A DNA stretch of 64,000 nucleotides from Rugalucina vietnamica (GCA_964017185.1 OZ024869.1:62882931-62946930); one strand, 5' to 3'; positions 1-14,600 are shown, numbered from the stretch's first letter. A program made the numbers and translations. Notes: generated by a model from the letters alone, not told the origin.

Positions 1-1054
1 AAAGATTTTTAATATATGGCAGTACTTTACAGCAGTCCCAGATGTCAATTATTTTTGTATCAAGTGTAAAAGAAAACGGATATAAATTTTAAGCAGAAAT
101 AAAAATATACGTCATCTCCATGCTACGCCTCAACTGTCAGTGACGAAAATAGCCAAGAAGTAAGATCTGTTATTTCGAGAATATGTTTTCTAATTTTTGT
201 ACTGTTATGCAGGATATTGTTCGCTGTATAAAATAGAAATAAATATTGAGTAGAATTTTTGTGCACAACAATTAAAATAAGCCAATTTCAGATGCTAAAC
301 ATGATAGCATTGTTTTCATGGGAACCAAAATCTTAAATTGTGTATTTAATACAGAGGTAGAAGGTATTTTCTGTAAATTAATAAGAGTTTTTTATGAATT
401 CACTGTACTCACGTGTCAAGGATTGAGAATGCATACAATATCTGCCGTGTTACAGTTTATATTTCAAAGGCATTCTTTTTCATGGGGTGTTTTGTCCGTA
501 TACCTCTTTTTCATAACTGTCATATGGTTTCGAACTTTGGTAGTACTATCGACAAATGGTAATATTGATGATGAGATAAAGAATGAAGTTTACTTACACA
601 ACAAATATAACTTTCTATAGTTGATTATGAAGTCAAATTTGTTAAACGCTCAACAAAGGAAAGTTAAAAATGATTTACAAAAGAAAGTAAAGATTGGTGG
701 TAAATAATACCGATAAAAATTAGTAGTCCATGAGAAAAGTCTTTTATTGTATTCATTTAGTGATTTTGATTTGAAGTAAGTCATATTTAAGGTATTTTCT
801 GTTCTACAGAATTTGAAATAAAACTACCAGTTTTGGAAAGTAATTTATTAATTACCGATTAATCTAAAGTATGTTTTAATTTTGTTGTCGGATGAAAGAG
901 AATGATCGAAGAAGGTAGTAAAGTGAAATCAGTGAAGGTATGAGCCATTTGTATGAATACATATGATGATACATCACTGCCAACTAAAGTTTAGTAACTC
1001 TCCTTACACTGTCAGCGGCAGAAATTGTGTTTCAGGATTTTCGTTAAAACAACA
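1..1054. other. Intron or 5' flank, AT-rich, no feature recognised
   Basis: AT-rich DNA upstream of the first recognised CNBD2-like exon. A 100-codon open frame near 318-620 has no family resemblance and atypical composition, so it is not called. Confidence 0.5.
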
Positions 1055-1300
1055 GGGCCCAGTTGTTCAAAGTTAACGACATCGTTATTTAACGATTCGT
1101 TAAAATTTCAAACATGAATATTACAAATACATTATTATTTTTTGATGAAAAATGTGAGAATCCTTTGCAAGAATTCTAAGGATTCTCATATTTTATCAAC
1201 AAAAAATAACAGTGTATTTGCTTATGTAGTTGTCATTTACTTAATGAGTTGAGGTCTTGACGATGATGTTAAACTAACGAAATTTCGAACAACTGGCCCC
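1055..1300. mobile_element. MITE with GGGCCCAGTTGTTC termini
   Basis: Inverted ends GGGCCCAGTTGTTC and GAACAACTGGCCCC enclose 246 bp. The centre is a foldback (GAGAATCCTT ... AAGGATTCTC) next to AT-rich sequence. There is no coding capacity. Confidence 0.65.
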
Positions 1301-1510
1301 AGACCTTTACTCTCTGTCATTTCCTGAAACATACATTTACGTTTTCAACTGATATTTTTGTCTCTGGCAGTTGGTACTTATGAATTATTAACTCTCTTAT
1401 AAGTCGACAGTTGTTTAAGCAAAGGTTAAAAGTAGTTAAAGTGTACTATTATACAAAAATGATTTATAGGCATTTGAGATAAATGTTAGGTACAGCATGT
1501 ACTTTATTAT

Positions 1511-1560
1511 GAGACAGAAAAAAGATACAAATATATATATTTGTATCTTTTTTCTGTCTC
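1511..1560. repeat. Perfect 50-bp palindrome
   Basis: GAGACAGAAAAAAGATAC at the left edge is exactly mirrored on the other strand, with 25+25 bases and no loop. It abuts a long (AT)n tract. Confidence 0.9.
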
Positions 1561-1581
1561 GTATCTTAAAACTAGTACTAC

Positions 1582-1692
<111 letters not shown>

Positions 1693-1714
1693 ACAAGTCC
1701 TTGTGTCGGTAATG

Positions 1715-1872
1715 ATAGGAAGAAAGAATGAAATGAAGCAACAGCAACAATTTATTTCAGGAATTTTAGTAACGCCAAAACAATATGGCGACGTTCCTGC
1801 TGAAGAGCTGTAAAGTGAAAGCGCTACAGGACTGAAATAAATTGTTGCTGTTGCTTCATTTCATTCTTTCTT

Positions 1873-1877
<5 letters not shown>
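1715..1877. repeat. 46-bp perfect inverted repeat with 71-bp spacer, flanked by (AT)n
   Basis: Arms at 1715-1760 and 1832-1877 are exact reverse complements. AT dinucleotide tracts flank both sides (1583-1687 and 1876-1908), so the unit may be a foldback element inserted into a microsatellite. Confidence 0.85.
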
Positions 1878-1911
<34 letters not shown>

Positions 1912-1928
1912 AAACAGAATTAGCGTAC

Positions 1929-2000
1929 AAAAGTCGGTCGTGCCGCGACCGGGAATCGAACCACGGATCTCCTGCATATAATGGGCCACAACGTGAGAAA
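1929..2000 (-). repeat. tRNA-like SINE fragment (B-box)
   Basis: The complement reads GGTTCGATTCCCGG, a perfect-looking pol III B-box, near a dinucleotide repeat. There is no A-box or full cloverleaf, so this is a SINE piece, not a tRNA gene. Confidence 0.4.
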
Positions 2001-2619
2001 ATGTACCTTCAGACAATTTTTTGAGTATAAGAAAAACAAAGTTACTTTGAATGTATGATGTTTCTAGAGTCTGTTAGTCTTTACTTGACCAAATTATTTC
2101 AATTATTTTGTGAGTTATGACCAATTTACTATATGAACCCTACAGACGCCATTGTCCTGAAAAATGACGTCAAAGTTGCGTAATGCATTTCTGCATGTTA
2201 GTAGAGCTTACAAAACTCGATGCATTTACTTAAAACTGTTTAAGCACTGGTCAGAACCTATTGTTAAGATAGATGCATACCATCCTTACAGGTAATCTGC
2301 CGTAATTATTTTGTCTGTTTTTATGATGATGCGGTTGCTATGGTTACCGTTTAATGATAGGTATAGGGAAATTATGTGTATTATGGGCTAAAACAAGGGC
2401 AAATAACTCCAAATATTGAAAATAAATATGTTTTAAAACTCATTCATTTGGTAGCCCAGTGTTCAAAGATTACAAATACAGTGTTATTTCTAAAATGTAT
2501 ATTTCATTATTTTTCCGCTATTTGCTGCTTTCTACTAGTAATATCAGAATGTCCGAAGGTACATTTTGTCACGTTGAGGTTCATATATATATGTTTGCCT
2601 GATGGGTAGTGTTTTAATT
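2001..2619. other. Intronic DNA, nothing recognised
   Basis: AT-rich and non-repetitive at this scale. Short open frames only. Confidence 0.4.
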
Positions 2620-3032
2620 TATGCACCAGTCATTTGTATCCATGACCCCACACCTAAGGGGATGGGTGGGGATTCAATCTGATTAAAACCAGATGTTTCT
2701 TCTTATTTACATACGAGTACAGTAACGTTATTGTGTAGATAATGTAAATAACATCGGTTTTTAATCAGATTGGGCAGGAATTATGACTTCAGTTTTCAGT
2801 GCCCTGCTATAGACCCCACTCCCAGGGGACAAACTGGAGGTCAGAACTATGCTCTTTGTCCTGTCATTCACGATAAAAAATCTTTTTGGGGTAAGGATCT
2901 TAATATCAAAACCCCGTCAGTTCCCTTGCACTGCCGGGACAATAAAAAAGTAATTACCCTGCACTTTAGACCGGCTTTCCCCCCATCCTTCCCCGTAGGT
3001 GGGGTGGGGCGTAGTTACAAATGATTGATGCA
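2620..3032. mobile_element. TIR element (family W, copy 1)
   Basis: The left end ATGCACCAGTCATTTGTA pairs with the right-end complement ATGCATCAATCATTTGTAAC, followed by C-rich segments on both sides (GACCCCAC / GCCCCACC). A second copy lies at about 32557-32863. It is non-coding. Confidence 0.6.
2675..2772. mobile_element. Foldback MITE nested in W copy 1
   Basis: CAATCTGATTAAAACC at the left and its near-perfect complement at the right (ending AATCAGATTG) enclose about 98 bp inside the larger W element. Confidence 0.65.
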
Positions 3033-3189
3033 TTATTCGTGTATATTTTATCAACTAATGATGTTATCTGCAGTTTTAATAAAAAATACACAAGATACGA
3101 ATGTGGAATTCAACAGCCCTTTTTATTGACAAGGACATTTAAAAAGCCACGTGCAAGAGATTAGACGAAAGCCGATTGAAAGGCTATAA

Positions 3190-3190
<1 letters not shown>

Positions 3191-3227
<37 letters not shown>
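3191..3227. repeat. (GT)n microsatellite
   Basis: About 37 bp of TG dinucleotide. Confidence 0.95.
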
Positions 3228-3230
<3 letters not shown>

Positions 3231-4465
3231 ATACTGTCTTTGTTACTCTTTCCTTTAACTCGATATTGCTTTTTAAATCTCAACTTTATACATAATGAAA
3301 CTGTACATATAATATAGGTTTGAATTGTGATATGATCATGACTATAGCTATGACGGGCTTTGTTTACAAAGGCATTGTTTATGAAATCCTATATATTATA
3401 CAATATAATGAATACAACGATTGTTTTGTTGTAACGTACTGTGTACTTATAGCATATACTACAATTATCCGCGGAGGCTAAAATTAAATAGAACTTGCCT
3501 AGTATATTATGATCTTAACGTTTACCATTTATTACAATCATATAAGTTGTTCTATTACAATCGTTTAAATTTTACATTAAAAATGCACTATACGTATTTT
3601 ATTAAAAAAATGCCATACATTTCAGAAAGTTTTTCATCTTTGATACCATTTCAAAGTACCGTCGTTTAACATTTAAATGACACGCAACGGAGCAAGACTT
3701 TCATTTATTCTCACAATAACCTTTTATTATACTTCCATCTAATGCCTGAATATAATACTCTAAATCTGAATAGCACTATCACCAATACCCAAGAGAAATT
3801 AGTAATGAATTTAAACAATAAAAGCATCGGAAAAGACTTATTGAAATACCAGCCTACTCTAATGTCATATCTTTTATCCTCACTAAATCGATTTGAAAAT
3901 AATCTTGTTTTACGAGCTACAATTGAAACTGCGCTGATATGAGGTATGCAAGTTTTGATATGCGCTGATAAAACTTTTGACAACCTTAAAATATTGAATA
4001 TTTTAGACAAACATTTAGTAAGCGTTTTGAAGGGATTTCCATTCTCTGATTTGTGTATGTATATTTTTCCTTATTAACTTTTCTGGTTTCGATCAAGATT
4101 TTCGTTTCCATTTCTTTGTTTAGGAACACGGACTTTTACGCTAAATACGTGCACTACTTTTCACCAGAACCGTCGACTTGAATAATCTTTTTACAACAAT
4201 ACACTATTTTTACAACGTAACCGCGTAAATATTATTTCAATGAAAATGTAATCATACGAAAGAAAATGCAAATTTGTGCAATAAAATCAATTTAAGCAGT
4301 ATTTTTTTTGTATAAACTTCATAAGACAGTATGAGACATAAACCTCGGAGAAGATCCCTCGGTCCATGAGTGAACATCTTTTTGCATAATTCAGTTATTA
4401 ATTTGTTTGGTGCTTTCAGAGTGTACTGTAGGGTTCAGTGTGTAGAAATAATATAGAAGATATTG
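3228..4465. other. Intronic DNA, nothing recognised
   Basis: AT-rich sequence. Short frames on both strands overlap each other and show no family resemblance. Confidence 0.4.
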
Positions 4466-4598
4466 AAATGTTTCTGTTGGCTTTATTTCACGAGTGAAGT
4501 AAAAATATTTATATTCCATTAGTGGCGCGAAGCCACGAATGAAATATACATACTTTTACTTCACGAGTGAAAAAAAGCTATATTTAACAGAAACATTT
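4466..4598. mobile_element. 133-bp foldback element
   Basis: The ends AAATGTTTCTGTT and AACAGAAACATTT are exact complements. Inner arms TTTCACGAGTGAAGTAAAA also pair, around a TGGCGCGAAGCCA centre. Confidence 0.7.
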
Positions 4599-4996
4599 GA
4601 ATTTTCTTTTTATTATATGCAATTTTTAATTTTTGTACATGTACAACCTTTAGGGAAAGAAAATACACAGAGCTTTTCATCATAATAATCAACATTCGAA
4701 ATTACGTTCCAAATAAGATAATGAATACACACGTTTTCGTTCACAAATAGTGGTGATGGAAAAAGCACTGTCAATCCAAAAGTGTTATGAAAACATAAGA
4801 TATAGCCTTTTTTCATATGTGAAAATATAACCTTTTCAAATATGTATTATATTTGATGAATATTTTTTCTATATTTCATGACTTAGCATATAATAAAATG
4901 AATTATTTTCACGACACTAGAATAGCAGGGAAAAAGGGATTTGTGTATTTTGGGAGTTTTATTTGTAAACACTAACTACCAATGTCCTGTTTGTAG

Positions 4997-5058
4997 TTGT
5001 GGAAAAGCCAGAAGGAAAGAAACAACCCACAGACATTGAAGCAGGAGAGAAGTTTGGG
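4997..5058 (+). CDS. CNBD2: CNBD2-like exon 1 of window (CNB-1, strand before cassette)
   Basis: Acceptor TTGTAG, donor GTAAGG. It enters in phase 1 (two bases complete a codon) and leaves in phase 0. It encodes VEKPEGKKQPTDIEAGEKFG, the loop and strand that lead into the phosphate-binding cassette. No preceding exon could be recognised in bases 1-4990. Confidence 0.75.
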
Positions 5059-6207
5059 GTAAGGTCATCAGTAATGAGCTGTTGTAAATACATGTATACT
5101 CAAATATTATCATTTGAACTCTAACAACAATGAGATATTACACTAGTGTGCGTCATTGCTCATCAATTTTTTTCTCATTCCCCCATATCACACTGTGGAT
5201 CTTAATCTGATCAGTACTAACAACATATTTGCTCTCTTAATTTGACAATAGCAAATTACGTTTATGGCATAAACATAATAGAAACGCTGCCAGTTTTGAG
5301 ACACAATACGAAGCAAGTACACACTACTGTTCTTGTATTTCAGGAGGAAGATTTGGTTTGTGGTTCATCCAGACGAGCAACTGTGTTAACAAAACACGAG
5401 GTTGAAATACTGTTTCTACACCGATGTGTAAGTATTTGTACCTCTAAACACTTTTCCTAGTTATAGTTAACTTTTTCATAGGAACACCTTCATGTTATGT
5501 TATGTTCTTTTTAAATATTCAACGATCTTCGTTTTCGAGTGTTCGTCTCATTCGAACGTTATCTCTTTGGAATTGATTTACATAAGAGGTTTTGTGAAAT
5601 AGGAACCGTTTTAGTTTGTAGTCATACAAAATCGCTCAGTCAGGCAGATCTTAAATATGATTGATGTCATATGAGATTAACAAATTAAGATCACATTCCT
5701 TATTCACTGCATAGATGGTATCATTATCTATGCCTTACAGGTTTTGCAGACTTAACTCTGATTTTATTTTTAAAGCAATGTGAGGTTCCTCCCATTTTAG
5801 CCAGGTTCAGGTCTTGTGCCCTTTTGTGGCTCAGAAGCTTAGCACTGTTTTGCAAAATGATTAAATAATATTATAATTTAGTTATGTCACGTTTTCAGGA
5901 TTACAGGATTATATTCAATATGTCGGTTGACTCCTACGATCCCAAGAATCTTCAGGTTTGCTACAAGTAAGTTATCATATACACCTTTAACTGAAATTCC
6001 GAAAAGATGTTATATGTCCAAGAGTCAGGAGAATATCTACAAGGTCTCAACGACAGTCAGACATGTCATTTTCCCGCGAACGAAGAACTATGTGTTTGGT
6101 TTCGTCATCTTCAGTATCAGTCAACTCTTGCGTAAAGATTTGGTGGGTGAAATACTGGTGGCCAGAATGCTAACTGGGATGCATTTAAAATGCTTAATCA
6201 TTTTGAG

Positions 6208-6256
<49 letters not shown>

Positions 6257-9200
6257 TTCCTATCCGTCGTACATCCGGCCTGTTTTAGCGTTTCATCACT
6301 GCGCAATGTCTACGGTCATTCGATCCGTACAGATGCGTTCAGTTATTAATATACCCCTGCGATATTCAGAAATAGATTGACAACTCTTCAGGCATGTTTT
6401 TGAACAGTCGTCACAGGCAAGAAATGGACAACTGGAAGAATTTGTTCATATATTTTGTTAATATTATGAGTGTAAATATCTACTCTGTGTATGAAACTAC
6501 CAGATCTTGTGATGATGTATGCCTAAATTGATTTTATAATAAAGGAGTCCAAGGTTTTTAACGAAACAATTGCTGATATTCGAGTTTCAAAGATTCCACA
6601 AGGAACCATGGTTAATGATTTGTGATTTTATTTGTTATTTATGAAAAAATAACCATTTAACTACAAAGGCTGAAAATTTTGTGTCTTTATTAGCACTCTT
6701 AACATAGTTACTCCCTGATTGTCAGTCGATGTGCACTTTAGAATTTCATGGTAAAGCGGTTGTTACAATAAAAAAACTAAGCATGGCAATGTTATTTTGC
6801 AAGAAAACTAATATTCCACCAGGACGGTTGTATGAAGAAAGTTTCCATGTGGGTTCCTTCATGAGGTAAGCATGTCTTAAAGTAATGTGAAGTCACCTCT
6901 GTCTTTGTATTCTGCCAAAACGTGGGTTGGCATTTCATCATACAGTTTCATGATTTGTTTCTCCGCACAGAATACCATAGTGGGCTAAATTTATTGTTAG
7001 GCAATGACTCACATCTCCTCTTCTTGATATTCCAAACCTCTTACACAGGGTTGAAGTCATGGAAATTAATATGCCAAAAAAGGATGCGAAAAGAATTAGT
7101 TTATATGCAAGGCAATGTTCTGTGTCATAATTCTAAAACGGCAAAACACATTCTTGATATAAGGAGCGTCTGTGTAATGACCTGCTGGTGATTCCCCTGA
7201 CTTACATATACAACAGGTATGAAATATCATGAAGATGAGTTGTGTGTGAAGGCCTTACAATGAAAAGCTTATATTCTCTGTAAAAGTTCCAGTCCCTTAT
7301 GGTATTCTGTGCCGAGAAAACAAATAATGAAACTGTATGGTGAAATTCCAACCCGCATTTTGGCAGAATTTACAGCCAGAGATGACGCCACAGTGCTTTA
7401 AGACATGCTTATCTCGAGAAGGAACCCACTAGCCTTCGTCGTACAACCGTCCATGTGGAATATTAGTGTTTTCTTGCAAAATAACACGGACATGTTTAGT
7501 TTTAAAATATATTGTAACAACCACTTTACCATAAAATCCTAAAATGTACATTGAATGAAAATCAGGGTGTAACTTTGTAAAAAGTGTCCATAAAGACACC
7601 AAATTTTCAGCCTTATTGCAAAAATGGTTATTCTTTCATAAATTACAAATAAAATTACAAACCGTTAACCATGGCTCCTTGTGGAATATTTGAAACTCGA
7701 ATAACAGCGATTTCTTTTTGTTAAAAAATTAGGCTCAATATATTATGTAATCATTTTAGGCATACAGCACCACAAGATCTGGAAGTTTTATATGTAGAGT
7801 AAATATTTACAATCGTACTTAACAAAATATATTAATAAATTCATCCAGTTGTCCATTTCTTGCCAGTGACGATTGTTCAAAAACAAAAAAGAGTTGTCAA
7901 TTTACTTCTGAATATCGCAAGGATATATTAATAACTGAACGCAGCTGTACAACGTACCCGCGTCTAGACTAGTTTTAAACCTGTGGGGGTCAACTCAATG
8001 TGCATTTTGATGAAGGGACCTCTCACCAAAATACACCTTTCGTTTGGGGTACAGGCTCATGTTATCAATTCTCCATACAAACTATCAACATTCACCAAGA
8101 GCCCCACAAAATTTCAAATTTATGATAACTAACGTGGGTACCAACCAGAGTACTATAAATGTAAGTTATCTACATTGTAAGGATGTAGCTAAATTCGCGA
8201 CTGAGCTGGTCCCTATATTGCCAAATATATAAATAAATAGAAGAAAACTACTATGGTGTTGTTTTTCTATAAACCTGATGCTTTCGGCCAGTAAATAGTA
8301 TATGCCTTTCGAATACCGGGCATACAATATCACTGACATCTCCATCAGATACATAAGCATTGCTAGTGATATATAAATAAACTATTCTGTGGAATCACGC
8401 TTTGTTTTTGTGGGAGTACTTGGATTTAAAGACAATTTTCTGCTTCTGTAGTTAAGGTAGCCTGTTATGATCACCTCCAATGAACAGTCCAGGTAGAATA
8501 CCTTACATCAAAGGATTGTCTTATCTAAGTGATTATGGGGTCATTGGGTTCTACCTAGAAGGACTATATAAGGGACAATAATCAGTATGTACTTATTTTA
8601 ACAACCCCTTCGTTGGCCTCTACCTGTGTAAAACAATATTTCTCCTTGGGGTGCTTACTAGTATCTGTTATCTGCTCGGAGTTATATTAGAGTGTCATGC
8701 AATTAAAAATGTGCCTTAACGAGTTTAGACTTAAGAAATGGATACAAACATTGACCACTCGAAGTCATTACTTACTTAATTCCATTAAACGAATTGTGCT
8801 CTGCATGTCTTACAATCTATAGCATTAACCTTTTCAGTCACAGATATAAAGAGCGAATTTTACTTAATTTGCATTTTTATTACAGAAATGATGTTGTGTT
8901 CCAGCATTTTCCTATGAAAAAACTGGTTGATAATCCAGGTACTTGGAGCGCTCTGAAATATAAGTAAGATTCCTTTCTCTTCACTTCCAAAATCAAAGAT
9001 ATATTGCAATGTCACAGGGGTCCGTATGTTCAAAATTCAAAGATATATTGCAGTGTCACAGAGGTCCGTATGTTCCGAAATCAAAGATATATTGCAATGT
9101 CGCAAAGGTCCGTTTGTCCAAAATCAAATATAATTGAGCCACCTCGTGGGAAAACCAACAATGTGGTTTTGAACAGGTCCAATACAAACCGGGCTGTACA

Positions 9201-11520
9201 AGCACGGAAGACGGCTAGAGACTGGAAAATTTGGATTTAGAAAGTAAAGGAATTGTACTATCCGAGTAGCGAAAACAAAGGCTCTGATCAGCTTCGCGGT
9301 TACCGCGAAGCTGATCTGCGTCTTTGTTTTCGCCTATGCAGATTGTTGGTTTTCCCATGGGGCGGCTCGTATATTGCAGTGTCACAGGAGTCCGCATGTT
9401 CCAAATTCAAAGATATATTGTAATGCCACAGGGGTCCGTATGTTCCAAAATCAAAGATATTGCAATGTCAAATGGTTCCGTATGTTCCAAATTCAAAGAT
9501 GTATTGCAATGTCAAATGGTTCCGTATGTTCCAAATTCAAAGATATATTGCAGTGTCACAGGAGTCCGTATGTTCCAAAATCAAAGATATATTGCAGTGT
9601 CACAAGGGTCCGTATGTTCCAAAATCAAAGAATGATATTGCAATGTCACAGGGGTCAGTATGTTCCAAATTCAAAGATATATTGCAATGTCACAGGGGTC
9701 TGTATGTTCCAAAATCAAAGATAGTATTGCGATGCCACAAGGGTCCGAATGTTCCAAATCAAAGATATATTGCAATGTCACATGGGTCAGTATGTTCCAA
9801 AATCAAAGCTATATTGCAATGCCACAAGGGTCCGAATGTTCCAAATCAAAGATATATTGCAATGTCACATGGGTCAGTATGTTCCAAAATCAAAGATATA
9901 TTGCAATGCCACAAGGGTCTGTATGTTCCAAATTCAAAGATATATTGCAATATCACAGGGGTCCGTATGTTCCAAAATCAAACATATATTGCAATGCCAC
10001 AAGGGTCTGTATGTTCAAAATTCAAAGATATATTGCAATGTCACAGGGGTCGGTATGTTCCAAAATCAAAGATATATTGAAATGACACAGGGGTCAGTAT
10101 GTTCCAAAGTCAAAGGTATATTGCAATGTCACAGGGGTCAGTATATTCCAAAATCAAAGATATATTGCAATGTCACAGGGGTCCGTATGTTCCAATTTCA
10201 AAGATATATCGTAATGTCACAAGGGTCCGTATGTTCCAGATTCAAAGATATATTGCAATGTCACAGAGGTCTGTATATTCCAAAATCAAAGATATATCAC
10301 AATGTTACAGGGTTCCGTATGTCCAAATTCAAAGATATATTGCAATGTCACAGGGGTCCGTATGTTCCAAAATCAAATATATATTGCAATGTCACAGGGG
10401 TCCGCATGTTCCAAATTCAAAGATACATGTATAGTACAATGTCACAGGGGTCCGTGTGTCCAAAATCAAAGATATATTACAATGACACAGGGGTCGTCTG
10501 TGTGTCCCAAAATCAAAGATATATTGCAATGTCACAGGAGTCCATGTGTCCAAAATCAAAGGTATATTACAATCAATGTCACAGGGGTCCGTGTGTCCAA
10601 AATCAAAGATATGTTGCAATGTCACAATGGTCCGTATGTCCAAATTCAAAGATATATTGCAATGTCGCAAAGGTCCGTTTATTCCAAAATCAAAGATATA
10701 TCACAATGACACAGGGGTCCGTATGTTCCAAATTCAAAGATACATGTATATTACAATGTAACAGGGGTCCGTGTGTCCAAAATCAAAGATATATATTACA
10801 ATCAATGTCACAGGGGTCCGTGTGTCCAAATTCAAAGATATGTTGCAATGTCACAGGAGTCCGTAAGTTCCAAAATCAAAGATATATTGCAATGTCACAG
10901 AGGTCCGTATGTTCGTATATCAAAGATATATTGCAATGTCACAGGGGTCTGTATGTCCAAAATCAAAGATATATTGCAATGCCACAAGGGTCCGTATGTT
11001 CCAAAATCAAAGATATATTGCAATGTCACAGGGGTCAGTATGCTCCAAAATCAAAGCTATATTGCAATGCCACAAGGGTCCGTATGTTCCAAAATCAAAG
11101 ATATATTGCAATGCCACAGGGGTCCGTATGTTCCAAAATCAAAGATGAACTGCAATGTCACAGGGGTCCGTATGTTTAACTGAAATCACACAACCGGAAC
11201 AATTGACACCTTTTCCTTATGTATAACATATTGCCCACTGGCAGCTTTGTAAATATCGTTGAATACCTTGAACAGTGATGACACGAAATGAAAATGATCA
11301 CAAAACATACAATTCAGAACATAACAATTTAGACTTTCTCTGGAATTTTCTTTCTCTACAGATATGGGAGACTGATAGTGAAGGACAGCAACGATATTGA
11401 ATGGATCTACGTCATCAAATCTGTGAGTACCTTTATTTTATGTGGGGTGAACGTTAAATGGCCACAATAATGACATGTGATATATTGTCGATTAGACTAA
11501 AATGCTCGCAAGGAAAACAG

Positions 11521-11609
<89 letters not shown>

Positions 11610-14600
11610 GTCATCTAGCACCTAGGTCAACTTATACCTAAGTCAAATCATACCTTTTTGGTCAATTCATGGTCCTAAGTATAACCCTCGCCTCTTGTAT
11701 CATATTCTTACGTTAGAAGACATATTGTAGAATGCTTCCTGTTTATTCAGCTATTTTAAACCCAATTGCTTTTTGAACAATTGTTATATATTTTGCTTTT
11801 TCGGCCTAAGGTAAGTAGTTGGAGGGAAAACTTTTACCAATTGATAAACTTTTATTTTGAATGATGAGCTGGGAATGTGTCCATGAAGGAAATAAAGGTA
11901 ATACATAATACTCGAAGAGTAAACATGGAAAATGTGTGGCCAAATTTATAAAAGGTTAAGTATGCCGAAAGAGTATTATAAAAACTAAGTGGTGGTTTCA
12001 CAATGCTTTCAAGAAGCTACGTTCTGACTGAATCAGTCTGTAAATACAGAATGGTTGGTACATATTTTGGATACCTGTTGTTATCAATGAACGTCATTTT
12101 AAACTCCAGCAACTTCTCGTTACTACTGTACAGGGTGAAGCTCGGGTGCTGAAACACTTGGAGCCTGGCAGAGTAGATGTGAAATCACGTAGAAAGAAAA
12201 TACAGCAAATGATGGAAGAGCAGTCACCATACCACAAGAAGAAGAAAATCCTCGATTTCATAGCAGATGGTGTATCAAGTAAGTGAAGAGTTATCAGTAG
12301 CTTACCTATACAGTGTACTAATTCATTTTTGAAACGTTTGTCAAGACGTCAACGTGATCATTTTTTTTTCTTCTAAAAATATCAAGGAATTAACAATACT
12401 GAATTTTAAATCCCAAGTATATGTGAAACGCGTCGTGTAACAACAATATGCACGAGCAAAATGATCCACTCTTTCCGAGTTAGGTGGTTATCCACATAGT
12501 CTCAACCAAGGAAACAAGGATATAGTGGTGAACAACAGATGCACAGATCTGTTGCTCATATTAAGTCAGCAACATGACTGGCAACTCCCACCAAATGAAC
12601 AAGTTGAATCCAACGAGAATATCGAGTAGAATACCTTCAACCAGGGATGGGAAGACCAGTTGACGTACATTTGGTGAAAAAGGTAAATTCATTTTAAACC
12701 TTTCGGGCAATGACACTGCATGGACTTAATGGTATTCATATACATCTTCAAACAACATTAGTTCATGGCTCGTCGTCATCACAATAACATCCAAATGGAA
12801 CTTACATTAATGTCAGTCATACTACTTAGCTCAAAAAATGCATTTTACTAACAGGCATGCTACAATAGCACCATCTTGCATGTTTTAGAACGATCAACTT
12901 ACTCACCTTCCAACTATAATCCTGGTTTACGAAGATCTATGTCAGTAGCCGCTTACTCAACAGCACATCCGTCTGCTCTTAGAAGTCGACCGAACTCTCC
13001 ACAAGAGCGTAGACGTTTAAGCACGTGCAGGCCGAGTATTCGGAGAGATCGTCCAATGACAGTAGCTCCACGGCACGTGAATATTCATGAGGATAAGGAA
13101 AACGAACACCCTACTGCCAGATCACGGCTACCAGGTCTGACTATTTGCATTTTTTTTACAAAAAAAAAAAACAAAAACAAATGCGCACTGCATATGTCTG
13201 CATCTCACAGGATTGTTCAGTAGCGTCTTTATTCGAATGGTAACATGCATCAATAGCAACATTCATGCTTAAATGGTTTTGGAATTCATCTTTGTCATAA
13301 GAATATACATATACTAGGAGGCAAAAGAAAATATACACCCTACTTCTTTCGCGCTTTCTTGTGAAAAACCAACAGTTGGTGTTGTCTGCAGTGATATTAA
13401 ATAGATATCACAGGGAATAAACAATACGCCAATGAAAGTAAATGGCGGGTAAATTTCGAAAAATTTCATACAAGGTAGATCACCTGAAAATTGGTTTAGG
13501 CGTTTTTAACGAACTCGTTTGGATCTGGTAAACTGATATTGAAACCACTTCATATTTTTAAATTTGATTTAGCAATAAAACTTACGAAAATAAACAAGGG
13601 AGAATGAAATAAATCAGGGGGTGGGGTAAAAACATATTAAGTGAACCGCTGCGTAAGAAAACCAACAATCTGCATACGCGAAAACAGAGACACAGATCAG
13701 CTTCGCAGTAACTGCGAAGCTGACCAGCGCCTTTGTTTTCACTACACGGATAGTACAATTACTCTTCTTCTTAAATCCGAAATTTCAAGCTTCTAACCTT
13801 CTTCTGTGACTGTACAGTCCGGTTTGTGTCAGACCAGGTGGGAATCCAAATTGTTGTCTGTCAGGCACAAGCTCAATTGAAGAAAAGATAAATTAGCATT
13901 AAAATGACGTATTGTTAATGAATGCCATTTCGATTTATATATTCCAAATTTTCTTATGCACTACTAAAATCATGTGGTATTGTATACATACAAACCGATA
14001 AATGATCGGTGACACCTTGGATTAATATGTTTCGAGAGGTGACACACAATGAAATTCTGTCCGAAGTTGAGGTTAGATTTTCGAGTTTTCTCCAATAACG
14101 TTTCTCCTACTGACTGATAGATAGGTGCAGTCAATGCAGAAATTGAACAACATGAGAAATTCCGGTTATTTCGTTTTCGAAAACATGTTATTGTGATGGA
14201 ATAATCTTCTAAGAGCGGGGATGGGCCATGCCGCGGTTTCGGCTACTAAAGCTATAGATTTGACAACATGGAGCAAACGAGAATAACTGTAATTTTGCAA
14301 CTTTCAACAGGATAGTCGATACAAATACTATGATAATCAAAAAGGGGCCAAATATATTAAACGTTGTATCTAAGCCGATAATAATTTTCTGATATCTCAG
14401 AATACCCTCGCCGATCTCAAAGGACCAAAAGAAAAATATAATCTGCACTATGGATGATGTACGGGGAAACTTTTTAGGGCCGCCACACGGCACAACACCA
14501 GCTGCAGTTATAGCAAATAAAAATAAAACTGAGATCCTTTAAGAGCGGTGAGCATATTTATGAGTATAGGGTATCTGTCAGTAGGTATATGTTCATGGGG

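Noticed and set aside
9001-11178. CRISPR-like array
   Set aside because: Units are contiguous, with no unique spacers. This is a eukaryotic minisatellite.
9749-11179. 476-codon open frame
   Set aside because: It lies wholly in the 44-bp satellite, whose unit has no stop in any + frame. Overlapping frames are equally open, and there is no start or splice support.
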